The translations under genes and the position numbers were made by a program. From Eumeta japonica (taxonomy: Eukaryota > Arthropoda > Insecta > Lepidoptera > Psychidae), in the NCBI GenBank assembly GCA_005406025.1, contig BGZK01000217.1, positions 521,319 to 585,318 of the forward strand: a stretch of 64,000 nt of DNA, given 5' to 3'. The notes under the pieces are model-generated. The model saw only the letters and a list, made by a program, of their open reading frames with translations, ran no database searches and was not told where the DNA came from. Below, one piece after another: positions 33,768-44,660 of this stretch. Numbering within the stretch: position 1 is the stretch's first letter; the number at the start of each line of letters is the position of its first letter.

Positions 33768-34149
33768 TATAATATAAATGGGTTTATAATTTTGCTCCTA
33801 TGAATGAAATTGATAAAATATGGAATTAGTTCTCGTAATGGCTAATAACATTGATTCAGTACATTAAAATAAATGAGATAAAATATTGTAAACATGTGAG
33901 GCATTGATGCGAAATAGCTTCAAACTTATTTCACATTTTAAGGCGTTATATTTGGGTTATAGGTGTATCTTTATTTGATTCCAGCATCACTATTTCCAAA
34001 TGTTCAAGAGTCAAGCGAATAGCATTTAGTAGTTTTTTAGTTAAGTAGTTTCGTACAAACAAAAACGCAAAAAAAATTAATGTTCGTTTTATTTGTGCAT
34101 TCAATTTGCTATCAGAAGATTCATTTAATTCTTAATGTTTTGTTAATCC

Positions 34150-34155
<6 letters not shown>

Positions 34156-34214
<59 letters not shown>
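34156..34214. repeat. (TA)n microsatellite
   Basis: About 29 TA units with one G interruption in the middle. Frames running through it (YIYIYI) are artefacts. Confidence 0.95.
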
Positions 34215-34217
<3 letters not shown>

Positions 34218-34239
34218 TCTAAATTGCTGCATCGCTTCA

Positions 34240-35250
34240 TTCTGATATCTGCTCGACGGACATGGTGTCGTCAACGGGGACAGTTCGTGAAAGGCTTCGA
34301 TTGGCCCTTCGAGCGGTGCCGTAAACCCGAGAGCGCCGTGCACGCGCCCACAATAGAGTGCAGGTGGTGGACGAGAGCGCGGACATCAAAGCGAGCTCGC
34401 ATAAAACCATACAAAAGCCCTAATGAGACAAAACCGGAGCGTAATCGAGGCGACGGAAAAAGATGAGGCCGGGCGGAGGCGCACGAGGCAAATTTTAATA
34501 ATTGTCAAAGCGGCGGCGCCGATCAAACGTGAGGGAGCGCCGCGCGCCCCCGCCGGCGCCCGCGGGGAAGTTCACACCTCGCGGCGCGCTCGCACCTGCC
34601 CCGCGCCCGCCGCGCCTGCCGCGCCCTCGCCGGCCTCATTAGCCGGCGTCTGCGGGACGTCGATTTGAAACATGTAATTGGAGCAAATAAAACTTCAATT
34701 TTAATCCCCGAAAGCCGAACGAGCGTCCGCGACCGCCCGGCGGGCCGCAGAAAGCCCTCCTCAAAGGCTCACGTTTTGGCAGATATTAAATGTGTTGACA
34801 ATTTAATTTTTCATTTCCTTGGGCGTGCGAGGGTCGCGGGCGCGGGCGGCGCGGCGGGCGGACGAGCGCCCACACCCCGCCGCGCCGCCGCCGCCCGCCT
34901 TTGACGACGCGATATTGTCTTTGTGCGGTGTCGTGGAGTGAGGGGCCGGGGGACGGGGCGCCGCCGCGGCGGAGACTTTGTCGCAATACAATGTGTATCA
35001 ATAAAACTTAGGATTGGCTTTTAGTGGTTGCACTTACGCTTTGTGGGGCGACGCGGCGTGCCCACCCTTTGACATTATATGTGCGGCGGCGTGCGGGGGC
35101 CGCGTACGCCCACACCAAATAACCGGCGCTCGCGAGCGAGGCGCTGTGTGCAGTTGCATTCGCACGCTCGCTCCTCCGCCCACTCGACTCGCCGTTCGTC
35201 GCTTTTATTAATATCGGGGCGACGCCGACGGTCCCCGACGATGAAATGTG
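34240..35250. promoter_or_regulatory. Largest CpG-rich island, candidate cis-regulatory module
   Basis: Roughly 1 kb of CpG-dense DNA with AT-rich interludes such as GGAGCAAATAAAACTTCAAT. It contains at least seven CAAAG/CTTTG pentamers between 34500 and 35080 (GTCAAAG 34505, CTCAAAG 34755, CCTTTGAC 34900, TCTTTG 34918, ACTTTG 34976, GCTTTG 35039, CCCTTTGAC 35067). One directly follows a GCCGCC run (GCCGCCGCCCGCCTTTGACG). Overlapping open frames of 62-128 codons on both strands are arginine- and alanine-rich and mutually inconsistent, so I annotate no gene. Regulatory function is inference. Confidence 0.45.
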
Positions 35251-37548
35251 TTGCTGTCGAACTTGTAGTAGAGTTTGTTTGCTCTAGCGAATGTTGTGTT
35301 GCAGTCACGTTTCCTGGCGCAAACGATCGATATTAAATTTCAGCTTCGCGAGAGCAAGAAAATAGTTGGTACATTAAATTCTTATAACATTGCGGCCCAA
35401 GAATCGAAAATACATACAAAGAAACTCGATATTGGACTTCACCAGGAGACTCATTAATATTAACTTAGTTACGTTAAACTGACTACCCACGCGTAACTTG
35501 ATATTTTTCTAAGCGTCATTTCTCTTTCTAACTCATCAAAAATGGGAGCGACATACTGGGCAGGTTACAGATTTTCGGAAGTAAACATTTCGATAAATGT
35601 GTTCGCATCGCCGACACGCTAATGCAGTATACATATGCGATACGTCTTTATGCCCGTTAGGTGGTTTTCGGATGGGTAAAATTCTATGAGTGCGCATTAC
35701 CGACGTGCTAACGTTAGTATATGTAAAAAAATATTGTATATATTAGAATCACATTTTTAATTTAATTCCCTTACAACATCATTATTCTTTCGTTTCAATA
35801 AAATGGCTTCAATTTTGCGATTTAAATCTCAATGACTGTTATTTCAGATTTACCAAAATAAACCATTTAAAAATATTGAAGGGTTGTGATCAATAAATAG
35901 ACAATATAAAAATGAATATATTTGAAGCTTTCAATTTAAAATTGTAATAATTTCATATTTGATATTACTATTAAGTTCATGATTATAATTTACAAATTAT
36001 GATACTTTAAATTTTTGATATTGCAATAAATTTGAAATTCCCCAGAAAAAAACCAGTTATTTCATAATTTTAAATTTTTACTACTGTCGACCGTTCCAAA
36101 TGTTTAAAATGAAGAACAGTATGTGGAACGAACGTCTCCTTATCCTAGAACTAATGATGTATGAAAATTAAAAATTTTATTTCTACCATTTGCGGTGTCA
36201 GATTTTTATCATTCCACTCAGTCATACTGATGTGCCGGAAAAATCCCGTGAACGTCTTCAGTGTCGGACTACTTGTCATTGATGTGGTGACACACGGCGC
36301 GCGACGTGTAATTAGTTGCCTGAACTTTATACACAAACTTCGAAGCATCGCTGTACGAATTTGCCGTTTCCGACACGGGTACATTGTAACATTATACTTG
36401 CAACTCGAACGATCAACATGAATTGTTAAAAAAATTGTAGCAGTAAAGTATATACATTTTTATTTAACAATTGAATACAATAGAGCAAAAACAAGAACAA
36501 GATTTTGTGACCGACTATAACATAACAAAGCGAAGAATTATATCCCGTGCGTCGCGTCGCAGGCGTTATTATATAGTCGAATAATATCGCGCTTTGTCGT
36601 AAAATAAAAACAGACGTTGCAGCCTTCCATTTGTCCGATTTCGAAGTCGAACTCTACAAAATGTATTTGGACTATTTTATTTAAATATCAAATTATATGG
36701 TGATCGATTCCGCGAGAAGTTTAAGTTTCTGATTGCACATTCAAAATGCATTGGAGCTTTTTATAAAAAACGAATAGATACGTGGACGAATCAACTTACA
36801 ACAAATAAAGTTCCTTGCTTGTTTGTTTTACCGTTTTCGTTGCCCGTTTATCGCGGCAATAAAAATTATAGAAATCACGAGATAATTTAATGTTCAGCAA
36901 CGGTCACGTGTTTATAAATGAACATCATATTTTAAAATGACAAATTCAAATTTTTTTGTGGTAGGAATCTCGAATTTTCTCAGAAAATACAAAACATCTT
37001 TTATGATCTGATCTTTTACGTTATTGACTTTAATTTGTTTATTGTCTATTACAACATTTTTAATTTTTATAAAAGAGAAACAAATATCAAAGGTACCTCT
37101 TTTAAAACAAAAAAAAAAAATACATTTTTCAGGCGAATGGGACCAAAGCCTTCAAAATTTTGTACGTAGATTATATACAAACACTTCAAAATATCAGTTG
37201 GGTTTTTCGAAATTGATTTTAAATTTTATTTTAAACGATAAAAAAAGCTTTGTGTCGCATACGACCTATAGAAATAAGCAAATACGCTACGTGTTTTAGT
37301 ATCCAATACTGCGGTGTAAGCGGGTAGCGCGGCGCCCGCCACCTCATATTAATAGGTTGTCATTGTATCACTTTAATGGGCCGGTTTCGCTGAATAGGTT
37401 ACTGCGAATAATGCTCATAAATGAAATAATAAAATAGCACAATAACTCCTCTCTTAAAAAACAATAGAATAGTACTCCGTTTATCTCGGAATGCGAAGAT
37501 GTGGTTGCTTATATTGTTCGTACGATTTTATTAGAAAATTCTGATTTT
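35251..37548. other. AT-rich stretch without identified genes
   Basis: At 36151-36421 frames of 77 (minus) and 86 (plus) codons overlap over a moderately GC-rich patch (GGTGACACACGGCGCGCGAC). Neither shows a domain I know; an old exon or transposon piece is possible. A small GC patch at 37318-37345 precedes repeat P copy 3. Confidence 0.4.
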
Positions 37549-37931
37549 ATTGACGTGATAACGTCTTATAAATCGATGAACGCTGGCTGCACGAACGAAA
37601 AAGCATGACTCATTGTCGCGTTCCGCCTTAGCCGAGCGTGCGAGCAAGAGCGCGGAATAATAGAGAGGCGCGATCGGTCTAAGCGTTCGGCTTGTGACGC
37701 ATCTATCTCTTTATCGTATAATTTAAGTAGAAAAATATTTGAATTACCGAGTGCAAATAAATGTTAATGTATGGAAAATATTGTCATTTTCAATTAACTT
37801 CTTCTTTGTATTATACAATTTAATGATAATAATTCAATTCATAAAAGTTTGCAATTTTTCATCAATTTTTTCTTATGACGTTATCACGTAAAATTGTCGT
37901 CCGTAAACCGACTTTACAAACAACAATTTTT
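37549..37931 (+). repeat. Dispersed repeat family P, copy 3 (diverged)
   Basis: The left end is TGACGTGATAACGTC and near the right end is TGACGTTATCACGTAAAA, followed by CCGTAAACCGACTTTACAAA. These correspond to the ends of the copies at 13.17 and 58.52 kb. The interior keeps only scattered similarity (GACTCATTGTCGCG, GATCGGTCTAAGCG), so it is an older copy or a sub-family. Confidence 0.75.
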
Positions 37932-39781
37932 TTATATAATAGATTTATTACATTGTTTATATTCAAACCTGCAAAAAGGTAAATATTATAAATACACTAG
38001 TAAATTTTTGACTCAATGCGCTCACAAGTGCAATCTATAAATAGTATTAAAGTTTTGTAAATTGCACTACAAAAAAATTTTGTAGTGCATTTCTGTCTTT
38101 CAGTATTTCGCATGTTGTTGAATATACACGTATTTTTCTAAGTGTTTATTTATTATTTCATCTCAACCTAGAACCGCGATAGGGATACATCGTAACGTTA
38201 TGTTATGATGTCTGGGTTTAATGACTCCACTACTTTGGCATATTCTCCTGAAATGTCTATATTTTAAGGTCCGATACATTAAAATCTCGACGCCGTTCTG
38301 TGTTAGTTGAAGCCTACTAACGACCGTTTTCTTCAATGCGGTGGCGTCCGGGACCAACGTACTAATATATTTTCCGAAGCATGGAGAGGGTGCGTTATTT
38401 GGTTTAAGTTAAGAATTCATTCGCCCGAATTCGATGGTCGATTCGCCCATTATCAATATTCGAACATGATGTCTTCTAGTTGGAACGCGAGGTTTTAGAC
38501 CACAAAGTCACCACCGGTCTGTATATCGTATGGAATCGATCATGCATCTTTCCGCAAATATTTATAATTTCCTGCTTTTTTAGAACAACTTTTCTCAAAG
38601 AAACCATAGGCATTAAAGTAGCCGTTTTTGAGAAAAATAACTTAGAACATGTAGAAAAATATTTATGAACTCACAACCGCTGCTGCGCCCCAGTTCTACG
38701 TTGTCAATCGCGAGGCTTGGCCCACGCGTAGAAGAACGGAAGTTATAGTATTGTCCTCATTCGCTGCTTTTTAATTTTTTACGATTGAGACGTTTTTTGA
38801 AATGAAAATATAGTATTAGTGTATAAGTGTTACTATTTTTCCCAAAAATTAAGAACCAATTACGCGATCAACGATTTTCATCAATAGAAGAGATATAAAA
38901 AACATGTTTCCGAGAGCACCAGGCAGCAGTGGCATATATTTTTTCAAAACAATTTTTAGAAACTTCATTTTTTGTTTACTTAAAAAAAATATAATAAACA
39001 AAATAAATATTTTTTAAAAATTTTTATGACGTTATCTTATTGAGCATGTGTATAAGAAGGGCTCCAAGAAGCAAAAAATTTATATGCCAATTATCTAAAC
39101 ATTTTTTACTGACTTAAATGAAAACAGAGACCTGCCGAAATTTTGTTAATTATCAATACTCTAACTTATTGAAAAATGAACTTAATTTTTTTTCCAACGG
39201 GACATTATTCTTTCAAGTGTAAATAAAACACAATAATTAATTTTTCAATTGATATTTAGTGCTCTAAAAAAATTTTTTTCTGTGCTAGGCTCATTTTAGA
39301 GGCGGTGCGCGCAAGCTGTTACGGCCGCGCGGAGACCTAATCAAATAAAAAATTCTTTATTTCGTAGATAACAGATATTACACTTGAAATGTGTCATAAA
39401 TAACAGTTTTTGGCATTAAAATTACCGCCCATTCCAAATGCTTTTCACCATGAGAAGAATAGGCATGAAAGTGAAGGTTCCTTCTTTTTTAATCATCGAT
39501 AGAAAATATTAATTATAATAATTCAGTACAACACTTAGTAATTATATGAAACAACCTGATAGTCGAGTAGTTCAATCACATGGGTTTTTTTCATTGACAT
39601 TCAGACACGGTATAATAACCCTTGCCATATAATTATCTTTTTTTTTTAAAGAAACTTTTAAATTCATAAAATGGCAAATTTTGAATTTCAGCTGGAATTT
39701 TATTATAAAAGCGTAAACATTGTCCCTTAAACGTTTTATTAACTTTGCTTAGACATATTATGAGTAGCTAGATCGTTATGT

Positions 39782-39829
39782 CTAGTGTTAATTTTTCTCT
39801 ATTTGAAAATAGAGAAAAATTAACACTAG
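39782..39829. repeat. 48-bp perfect inverted repeat with 2-nt centre
   Basis: CTAGTGTTAATTTTTCTCTA with TTT completes a 23-base arm. GA is the centre, and the right arm is its exact reverse complement. No mismatch in 23 bp means it is either very young or maintained. It is too short and its loop too tight for a normal microRNA precursor. Confidence 0.92.
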
Positions 39830-40472
39830 CCTTAAATTAAAAATGTAAATAATGGAGATACAGTTCCGAGAGTTTTTTATTGAAAGTTTCCTCCTCTAAT
39901 ATGCTTTTTTTTTTAATTTCTTAAATGTGAATAGTTTCCTAGTTATTAACGAAAAACGAAATGCCGTTTTTTTTGCAACCTAATTTGTTAATAACCTGCA
40001 GTTTTTACCTAGAAAATCTTTCGAATACATTTTTCTAGACATCATTCCGAATCGAATGAGCTATCGCTCATATTTTTGGGAGCCTTACCACTTGTTAACA
40101 TGTTTTTGAACTTGTTGACTAGACTATAAAATAGAATACAGTTTAAACTATTCTATGTATACGCGTTGAATATGAATCTTCTATTTTTTTTTTGTAGTCG
40201 AGTAAAAATTAAAATCAGTCTTCTTTTACTGTAATTTATAAACATTCGCAGTCGTGCCATCCTTGCCAATATAGAATTTCGGTAAACGAAATTAGGGATT
40301 TATAAAGTAACAAGTAGATGAGCCTATTAATCATTAACATTTTTTTTATTTTACTTTGTGTTGTCAGTTGTGATGTATAGAAGTGAAGGTAGGTAGCAAC
40401 ATCCACTTTTACCGAACTGAATATTGCTGCCTTTACTTGTATATGCCATAACTAAAGGTCGAATAACTGTTA

Positions 40473-40520
40473 AACAAAAACTCCTAAACTATTTACATTA
40501 ATAGTTTAACAGTTTTTGTT
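40473..40520. repeat. Stem-loop with 21-bp arms and 6-nt loop
   Basis: The left arm is AACAAAAACTCCTAAACTATT (bases 1-20 matter most). The loop is TACATT. The right arm pairs with two adjacent mismatches only. It lies 644 bp after the perfect palindrome at 39.8 kb. Confidence 0.8.
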
Positions 40521-40835
40521 CCTAATACTTTTTACAACTATATTGAATGACGTTGTCACTTTGCAGTGTTTTCTAATCTTTATAGTTTATGAGTTGTTTG
40601 CAAAAAAACTAGACACTGGACTTTTTGTTTAATGTCTGTTTCATCTTTTGCAATTATATTATATTCAAGTCTTTTAAAAATGTGATTTTGAATCCAATAA
40701 ACCCTTATTTCTATTTTTAGTCGCAGTATCAAGAAGTAACACATTTTTTGACTTGTGAATAGACTATTAAAGTTTTTTTTTTCTAATACTCAACAATGTT
40801 GGGAAGGAAAATAGTATCGTTCCCATTTATATTTA

Positions 40836-41150
40836 GCCAGCTTTCATTCGCAGCTCCGCCCGTGTGGACAAAGAATGAATTTTATTATTTTTTATATCCA
40901 CTGACAATGCTACCAACCATAATCCCAACCTTGGTCCCACTATGGAGTCTGATCCTGGTCCCGTTCCCAATTCCGATTCCGTTCTCAATCTAGTTCCCGG
41001 GTCTGCCTTTGATTCAACTAAGTGACACTATCCCAAAGGAACCCACACTTTTATGCTGAAAACACATTTAATGCCACTATTTTCTTTTCTTATTATGAAA
41101 CGACCTCACTTACGTTCTTGATTGTGATTCCGATCCCAGGTCGATTTAGA
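40836..41150 (-). mobile_element. Helitron-like element end with GGGACC tract (minus strand)
   Basis: The plus strand shows CCAGCTTTCATTCGCAGCTC then CGCCCGTGTGG. This is the reverse complement of a degenerate ...GCGGGCGAAAGCTAG-type terminus. It is followed by tracts such as CCTTGGTCCCACTATGG and GATCCTGGTCCCGTTCCCAA, the complement of the GGGACC repeats at 33.4-33.7 kb. The 65-codon frame 40796-40993 (IPTLVPLWSLILVPFPIPIP) is a translation of the tract. Confidence 0.5.
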
Positions 41151-41879
41151 ACTTGACCCTTTTTTGAATATTGCTTTTATCAATAACTATGTTTTTGGCA
41201 AAGTAAAGAATTCTTTCTACGGTCACACGAACGAGGCCGAGAACAAAAGGTAGTATCTTTATAGAGCAAAGGGTATGTGTAGGCAGCGTCAGGATATTAT
41301 CCTCCCACCTGTCAAGTCTGTCTATAATAATCATCACCGTCTACTTGACCATCACCTAGTGAAATAATTTTTTATCACATAAAAATGTGACTTTTACTGG
41401 TTAAGTAGAGTCATGGGTACTAACATTGTCGAGGTTCAATCAGGGCGGATTCTAGTTCGCTCGATCTCAACTCGCCCCCCACCCGATCTTTCCCTACGTG
41501 TTTATTACATATATAAAGTGCCAGTGGACGCAAGATGTCTGTCGAAACAGCAATTTTAATCGACTTCCTAGATGAAAGCGTATTGTTTATCATAGTTTTT
41601 AATTTTTCTCAATTAATAGGCTTATCATATACAAAGAGAATTACAAAATCCGCCTAATAGTTCTAATAATTAGCGCGTTCAAACAAAAAAACTATTTGTT
41701 TTTGTTTAATTATTTCAATTAATTTATTCTGAATTGATTTACTATATATATGTGTATAAGTTAACTAAATAAAACTGATCAAATTATGCAAGAAAACAAG
41801 TAATGATAAAAAGAATGTATATACTTGTTAGAATAAATATAGTACCTATATTGTTAGCTCAATCACAAATGAACTAGTT
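41151..41879. other. AT-rich spacer with a short repeat-like patch
   Basis: 41448-41500 (GGGCGGATTCTAGTTCGCTC) resembles the reverse complement of 53340-53470 (GGGCGGACCTCCCCCC), suggesting one more dispersed family. Otherwise nothing. Confidence 0.35.
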
Positions 41880-42470
41880 GTTATAACGAATCGGCTTTCG
41901 TTGATATATATAATTTCACAGTTGTTTTGATTAATTTAACGCCAACTCAGAGAAAATCTCACTTAGTTAGCTTTCGTTTTTTAGAGTGTGCGTTCTCGCA
42001 GCGCGTCGAAGAAAATTATCGCTTCGTTTGTATCAACAAAAGGACAATTTGCCACAATTTCACTATAGGAATATTGAATTGTCATCGCCGATTGGTACAC
42101 CATGGTTTATTTGCCAAAAACGATAGCTGAACTTCGCATAGATAACCGAAACGTCGTATTATCTTTCATCATGATAACGCGAGCTCCCGCACAGCGGATA
42201 AAGCAAATGACTTTTTGGGCAAGAAAATATTGAATTGTTGACCCATCCTCCGTACAGTCCTGACCTAAACTTTAATAATTTCTTTACGTTTTTTAGCATA
42301 AAAGATTTATTACGCGGTCATCAGTTTGAAGACCCAGAAGCAGCAATAGAAGTTTACAAATCGGCCATTTTATCAACATCTACTTCAGACTGCAATTTCT
42401 GTTTCAATGATTGGTGTAAATTTTAATGGAGATTACTTGGGAAAACAATAAAGAAATAACTTAGTTACGT
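41880..42470 (+). pseudogene. Mariner transposase, C-terminal half
   Basis: The plus strand reads PKTIAELRIDNRNVVLSF, then HHDNASSRTADKANDFL (second catalytic aspartate in HDN). It continues IELLTHPPYSPDL (third aspartate) and IKDLLRGHQFEDPEAAIEVY. It ends AILSTSTSDCNFCFNDWCKF before a stop at 42424. The first part needs frame changes near 42000 and 42150, while the last 63 codons stay open. The usual PDLAPCDFFLF motif is altered to PDLNFNNFFTF, so it lacks key residues. It differs in sequence from the mariner at 1.3-2.5 kb and the piece at 23.1 kb, so three lineages are present. No clear TIRs seen. Confidence 0.82.
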
Positions 42471-42483
42471 CCTGCATCTTGTT

Positions 42484-43108
42484 AACTTCCCGCTAAGAAA
42501 ATTGAAAATTTTCTAAAATTTTCGGGAAGTTATTGGTTTCACCCCATTTTGCAAAAATCGAGTTCTCATCAGATCTCGACGTTCTGAGGGTCTAGGAAGC
42601 TTCCCTGATCATCCTGAGATAATGTCCGTATGTGTGTGTGTGTGTGTGTGTGTGCGTGTGCGTGTGCGTGCGCGTGCGCGTACGCTTGCGTATGTGAGTG
42701 TGTGTGTATGTGTGGATGTATGTAAACCTCTTATAACTTTTAAACGGCTTGACCGAATCGAGCCCACTAAACGGCGTTTCAAAGAGTTTCACCAAACTTA
42801 GATTTCCTGAAAGTTTGGGTCGATTTGGACCGGTAGATTTTGAGAAATTTTCAAAAAACTAAGAAAAAAAATTTTTAGTGGTTTTTTCAAAATAACTTTA
42901 AAATGGCTTGACCGATCAATTCCGAAATTTAATCAGCTCTTAACCTATGAAAAATACATTGATTGACGTAATCCGGGTCAAAATCGGTTGATTCGTTTGC
43001 GAGAAATCGTTATCGAAAGAAATCGAAACAAACCGTTTTTTTACTCAAAAAATCGCGTCAAATCCCGTATATTTTCGAGTGTTTTGAACTCGAAAATAGC
43101 GGGAAGTT
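42484..43108. mobile_element. 625-bp element with hairpins at both ends
   Basis: The termini are inverted: AACTTCCCGCTA (42484-42495) and TAGCGGGAAGTT (43097-43108). Each end also folds on itself. On the left, AACTTCCCG pairs with CGGGAAGTT at 42523-42531. On the right, 43064-43080 pairs with 43088-43104. The interior has GGCTTGACCGA repeated twice and a long GT microsatellite. No ORF. The class is uncertain; fold-back ends suggest a DNA element. Confidence 0.7.
42627..42720. repeat. (GT)n microsatellite
   Basis: TGTG runs with CGTGTG and CGCG interruptions inside the hairpin-ended element. The THTHTH protein frame on the minus strand is an artefact. Confidence 0.93.
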
Positions 43109-44221
43109 TCAGGGTTGGCGTACAAGGTTAACCTATTTTTCTTCTTATTCGCGATCATTCCGGTCTGCACCTCCGGTTGTGTGTGTATGTATAATGTATG
43201 TGTATAATGTTTGGATGGTGCAACATTAATGAGTTCCATCGATTGAAATCATTTTCTCATTTATATTGTAAGAATTTATTGATCTGCCGAATGATCCTAA
43301 TTTGACATCAATCGATTTTGCAACTACGAAACAAATAAAAAAATTGTATTTTTTTTTTCAAGAATTTTTAAATTTTTTCACAAATTAATAATAACAAAAT
43401 CGGATCGCTTCTGTCGATGATAACGATATGGAAAAGTAATGTTAATCGTCTCTTGGTGTGAAAATAATTATAATTGTTTAATTTCCGAGAAATAAAAATA
43501 TTGATATCGACAAAAATATGTTTTCCTTGATTTTTTTTCATATATCATCGACTGTAATATGTACGAACTTTAATGTTATATAAATTGTACTTATCGGATC
43601 TTTGCTTTAGTTGTACATAGAAAGTAACTTCTTTCAATTACAATTGCAAAAAATATTTCATTTATTTCATTACTTTCAAGTATAATCAATTATTAAGCAA
43701 AAAAAAATTGTATATTATAAATTTGTTTTCATAAATTCTGTACCTACTGATTCGACTGATCGATCTCAAGACGTGATCAGCTCTTACCAAAGAAGTTTTA
43801 AAAATGCTTTAATAAGCTGAAAGAATACTTCGTTAGAATAGATGCTCATGAAGATCTTTTTTATATCCTCAAGTTTAAAATTGAAACAAAAATGATTTTG
43901 AATTCTAAAAGCACAAATGTACCTAACCGAATCTTTTCCAGAGTCGAGATTTCGTGAATTGACACCATTAGTATAATTAGAAGTTATGGACCTGAGTCGC
44001 AAGATCAATCGTTCTACCTTGATTTTTTTTTAAATAAAAGCGAAAATAAAACATCGCCATCTTGAAACGTGTTTACTTCGATATGTCAATAAAGCTGCAA
44101 TTAGATTTAAAGCCTGACCAAAACATTTTCCTTATTTTTTTTTTAATAACCGTACACACCTGTTTTAAAAGGACATTAGTATCGAGATTAAGGCGCTACG
44201 CGATATAGTTAGTCGTACTCG
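43109..44221. other. AT-rich spacer upstream of the promoter-like island
   Basis: No gene. Frames of 64-74 codons at 43045-44008 lack domains. Confidence 0.45.
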
Positions 44222-44576
44222 GCTGATCAAAGCGTCCACCGGGCCAATGGGGGGCTCGCGGAGGGTTAGCCCCGCCCTCTCCCGACCACGTGCAATGCGC
44301 GTCCCCGCGTAGCCCAGTACGCCGGCGAGGCCTGCCAGTCAGTCAGTTCCGCTGGAGCCGTCGCAGTGGCTGTTGCTCATGAACCGAACTCTGTTTTCGG
44401 AGTCGACGCGCGAAGTTTGCACAATACTTTCATAAACTCCCGAACTTGAACATAACCTTGTCGAAATGTGTCCAAAGTTGTATTATATTTATTAAATTAA
44501 ACGGTAGTGGCATAACAGTAATAATCATAATATTATTTACGTGTTTAATATTAGTGCTTAGTGAAATTACAATAAA
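44222..44576 (+). promoter_or_regulatory. Candidate promoter and 5' untranslated region
   Basis: A CpG-rich block contains ATCAAAG (44226), a CCAAT box (GGGCCAATGG, 44241-44250), a GC box (CCCCGCCC, about 44270) and the E-box CACGTG (44287-44292). Two overlapping arthropod initiators, TCAGTCAGTT (44339-44348), follow. A GGCTG near +28 is a weak DPE-like match. There is no TATA box, as is usual for initiator/CpG promoters. The sequence then becomes AT-rich like a 5' UTR and reaches an ATG in good context at 44577. Recognition by layout only; no expression evidence. Confidence 0.45.
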
Positions 44577-44658
44577 ATGTGGAATTTGACTTACGAAGAT
44601 AGATCGGATTACATGTGTGTGTACGCGGCGCGAAGAATAAAAGTAAAAACAAATTCAG
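44577..44658 (+). CDS. Possible first coding exon of an unidentified gene
   Basis: The ATG at 44577 has A at -3 and an AAA context that fits insect start sites. The frame reads MWNLTYEDRSDYMCVYAARR and then IKVKTNS, 27 codons plus one base. The sequence TTCAG/GTACAAGT offers a splice donor at 44659. Without splicing the frame ends a few codons later. I do not recognise the peptide. It has mixed composition with Tyr, Cys and basic residues, unlike the Arg/Ala-rich artefacts in the islands. Its support is context: it lies about 235 bp downstream of the initiator pair. It may instead be a short upstream ORF, or the transcript may be non-coding. No second exon can be assigned in the remaining 19 kb. 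Confidence 0.3.
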
Positions 44659-44660
44659 GT

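Larger units (their letters stand above)
37932..40835. other. Gene-poor AT-rich stretch
   Basis: Frames of 62-64 codons at 38163-38668 have no recognised domain. Two unusual inverted repeats (39782 and 40473) are listed separately. Nothing else is identifiable. Confidence 0.45.

Noticed and set aside
34080..34466. 128-codon plus-strand frame
   Set aside because: Its middle is the translation of a (TA)n microsatellite and its end is island sequence.
39782..39829. MicroRNA precursor
   Set aside because: Arms of 23 bp with a 2-base loop are too short and tight for Drosha/Dicer processing, and no known mature sequence is recognisable.
42592..42795. Histidine/threonine-repeat protein frame
   Set aside because: Pure translation of a GT microsatellite.
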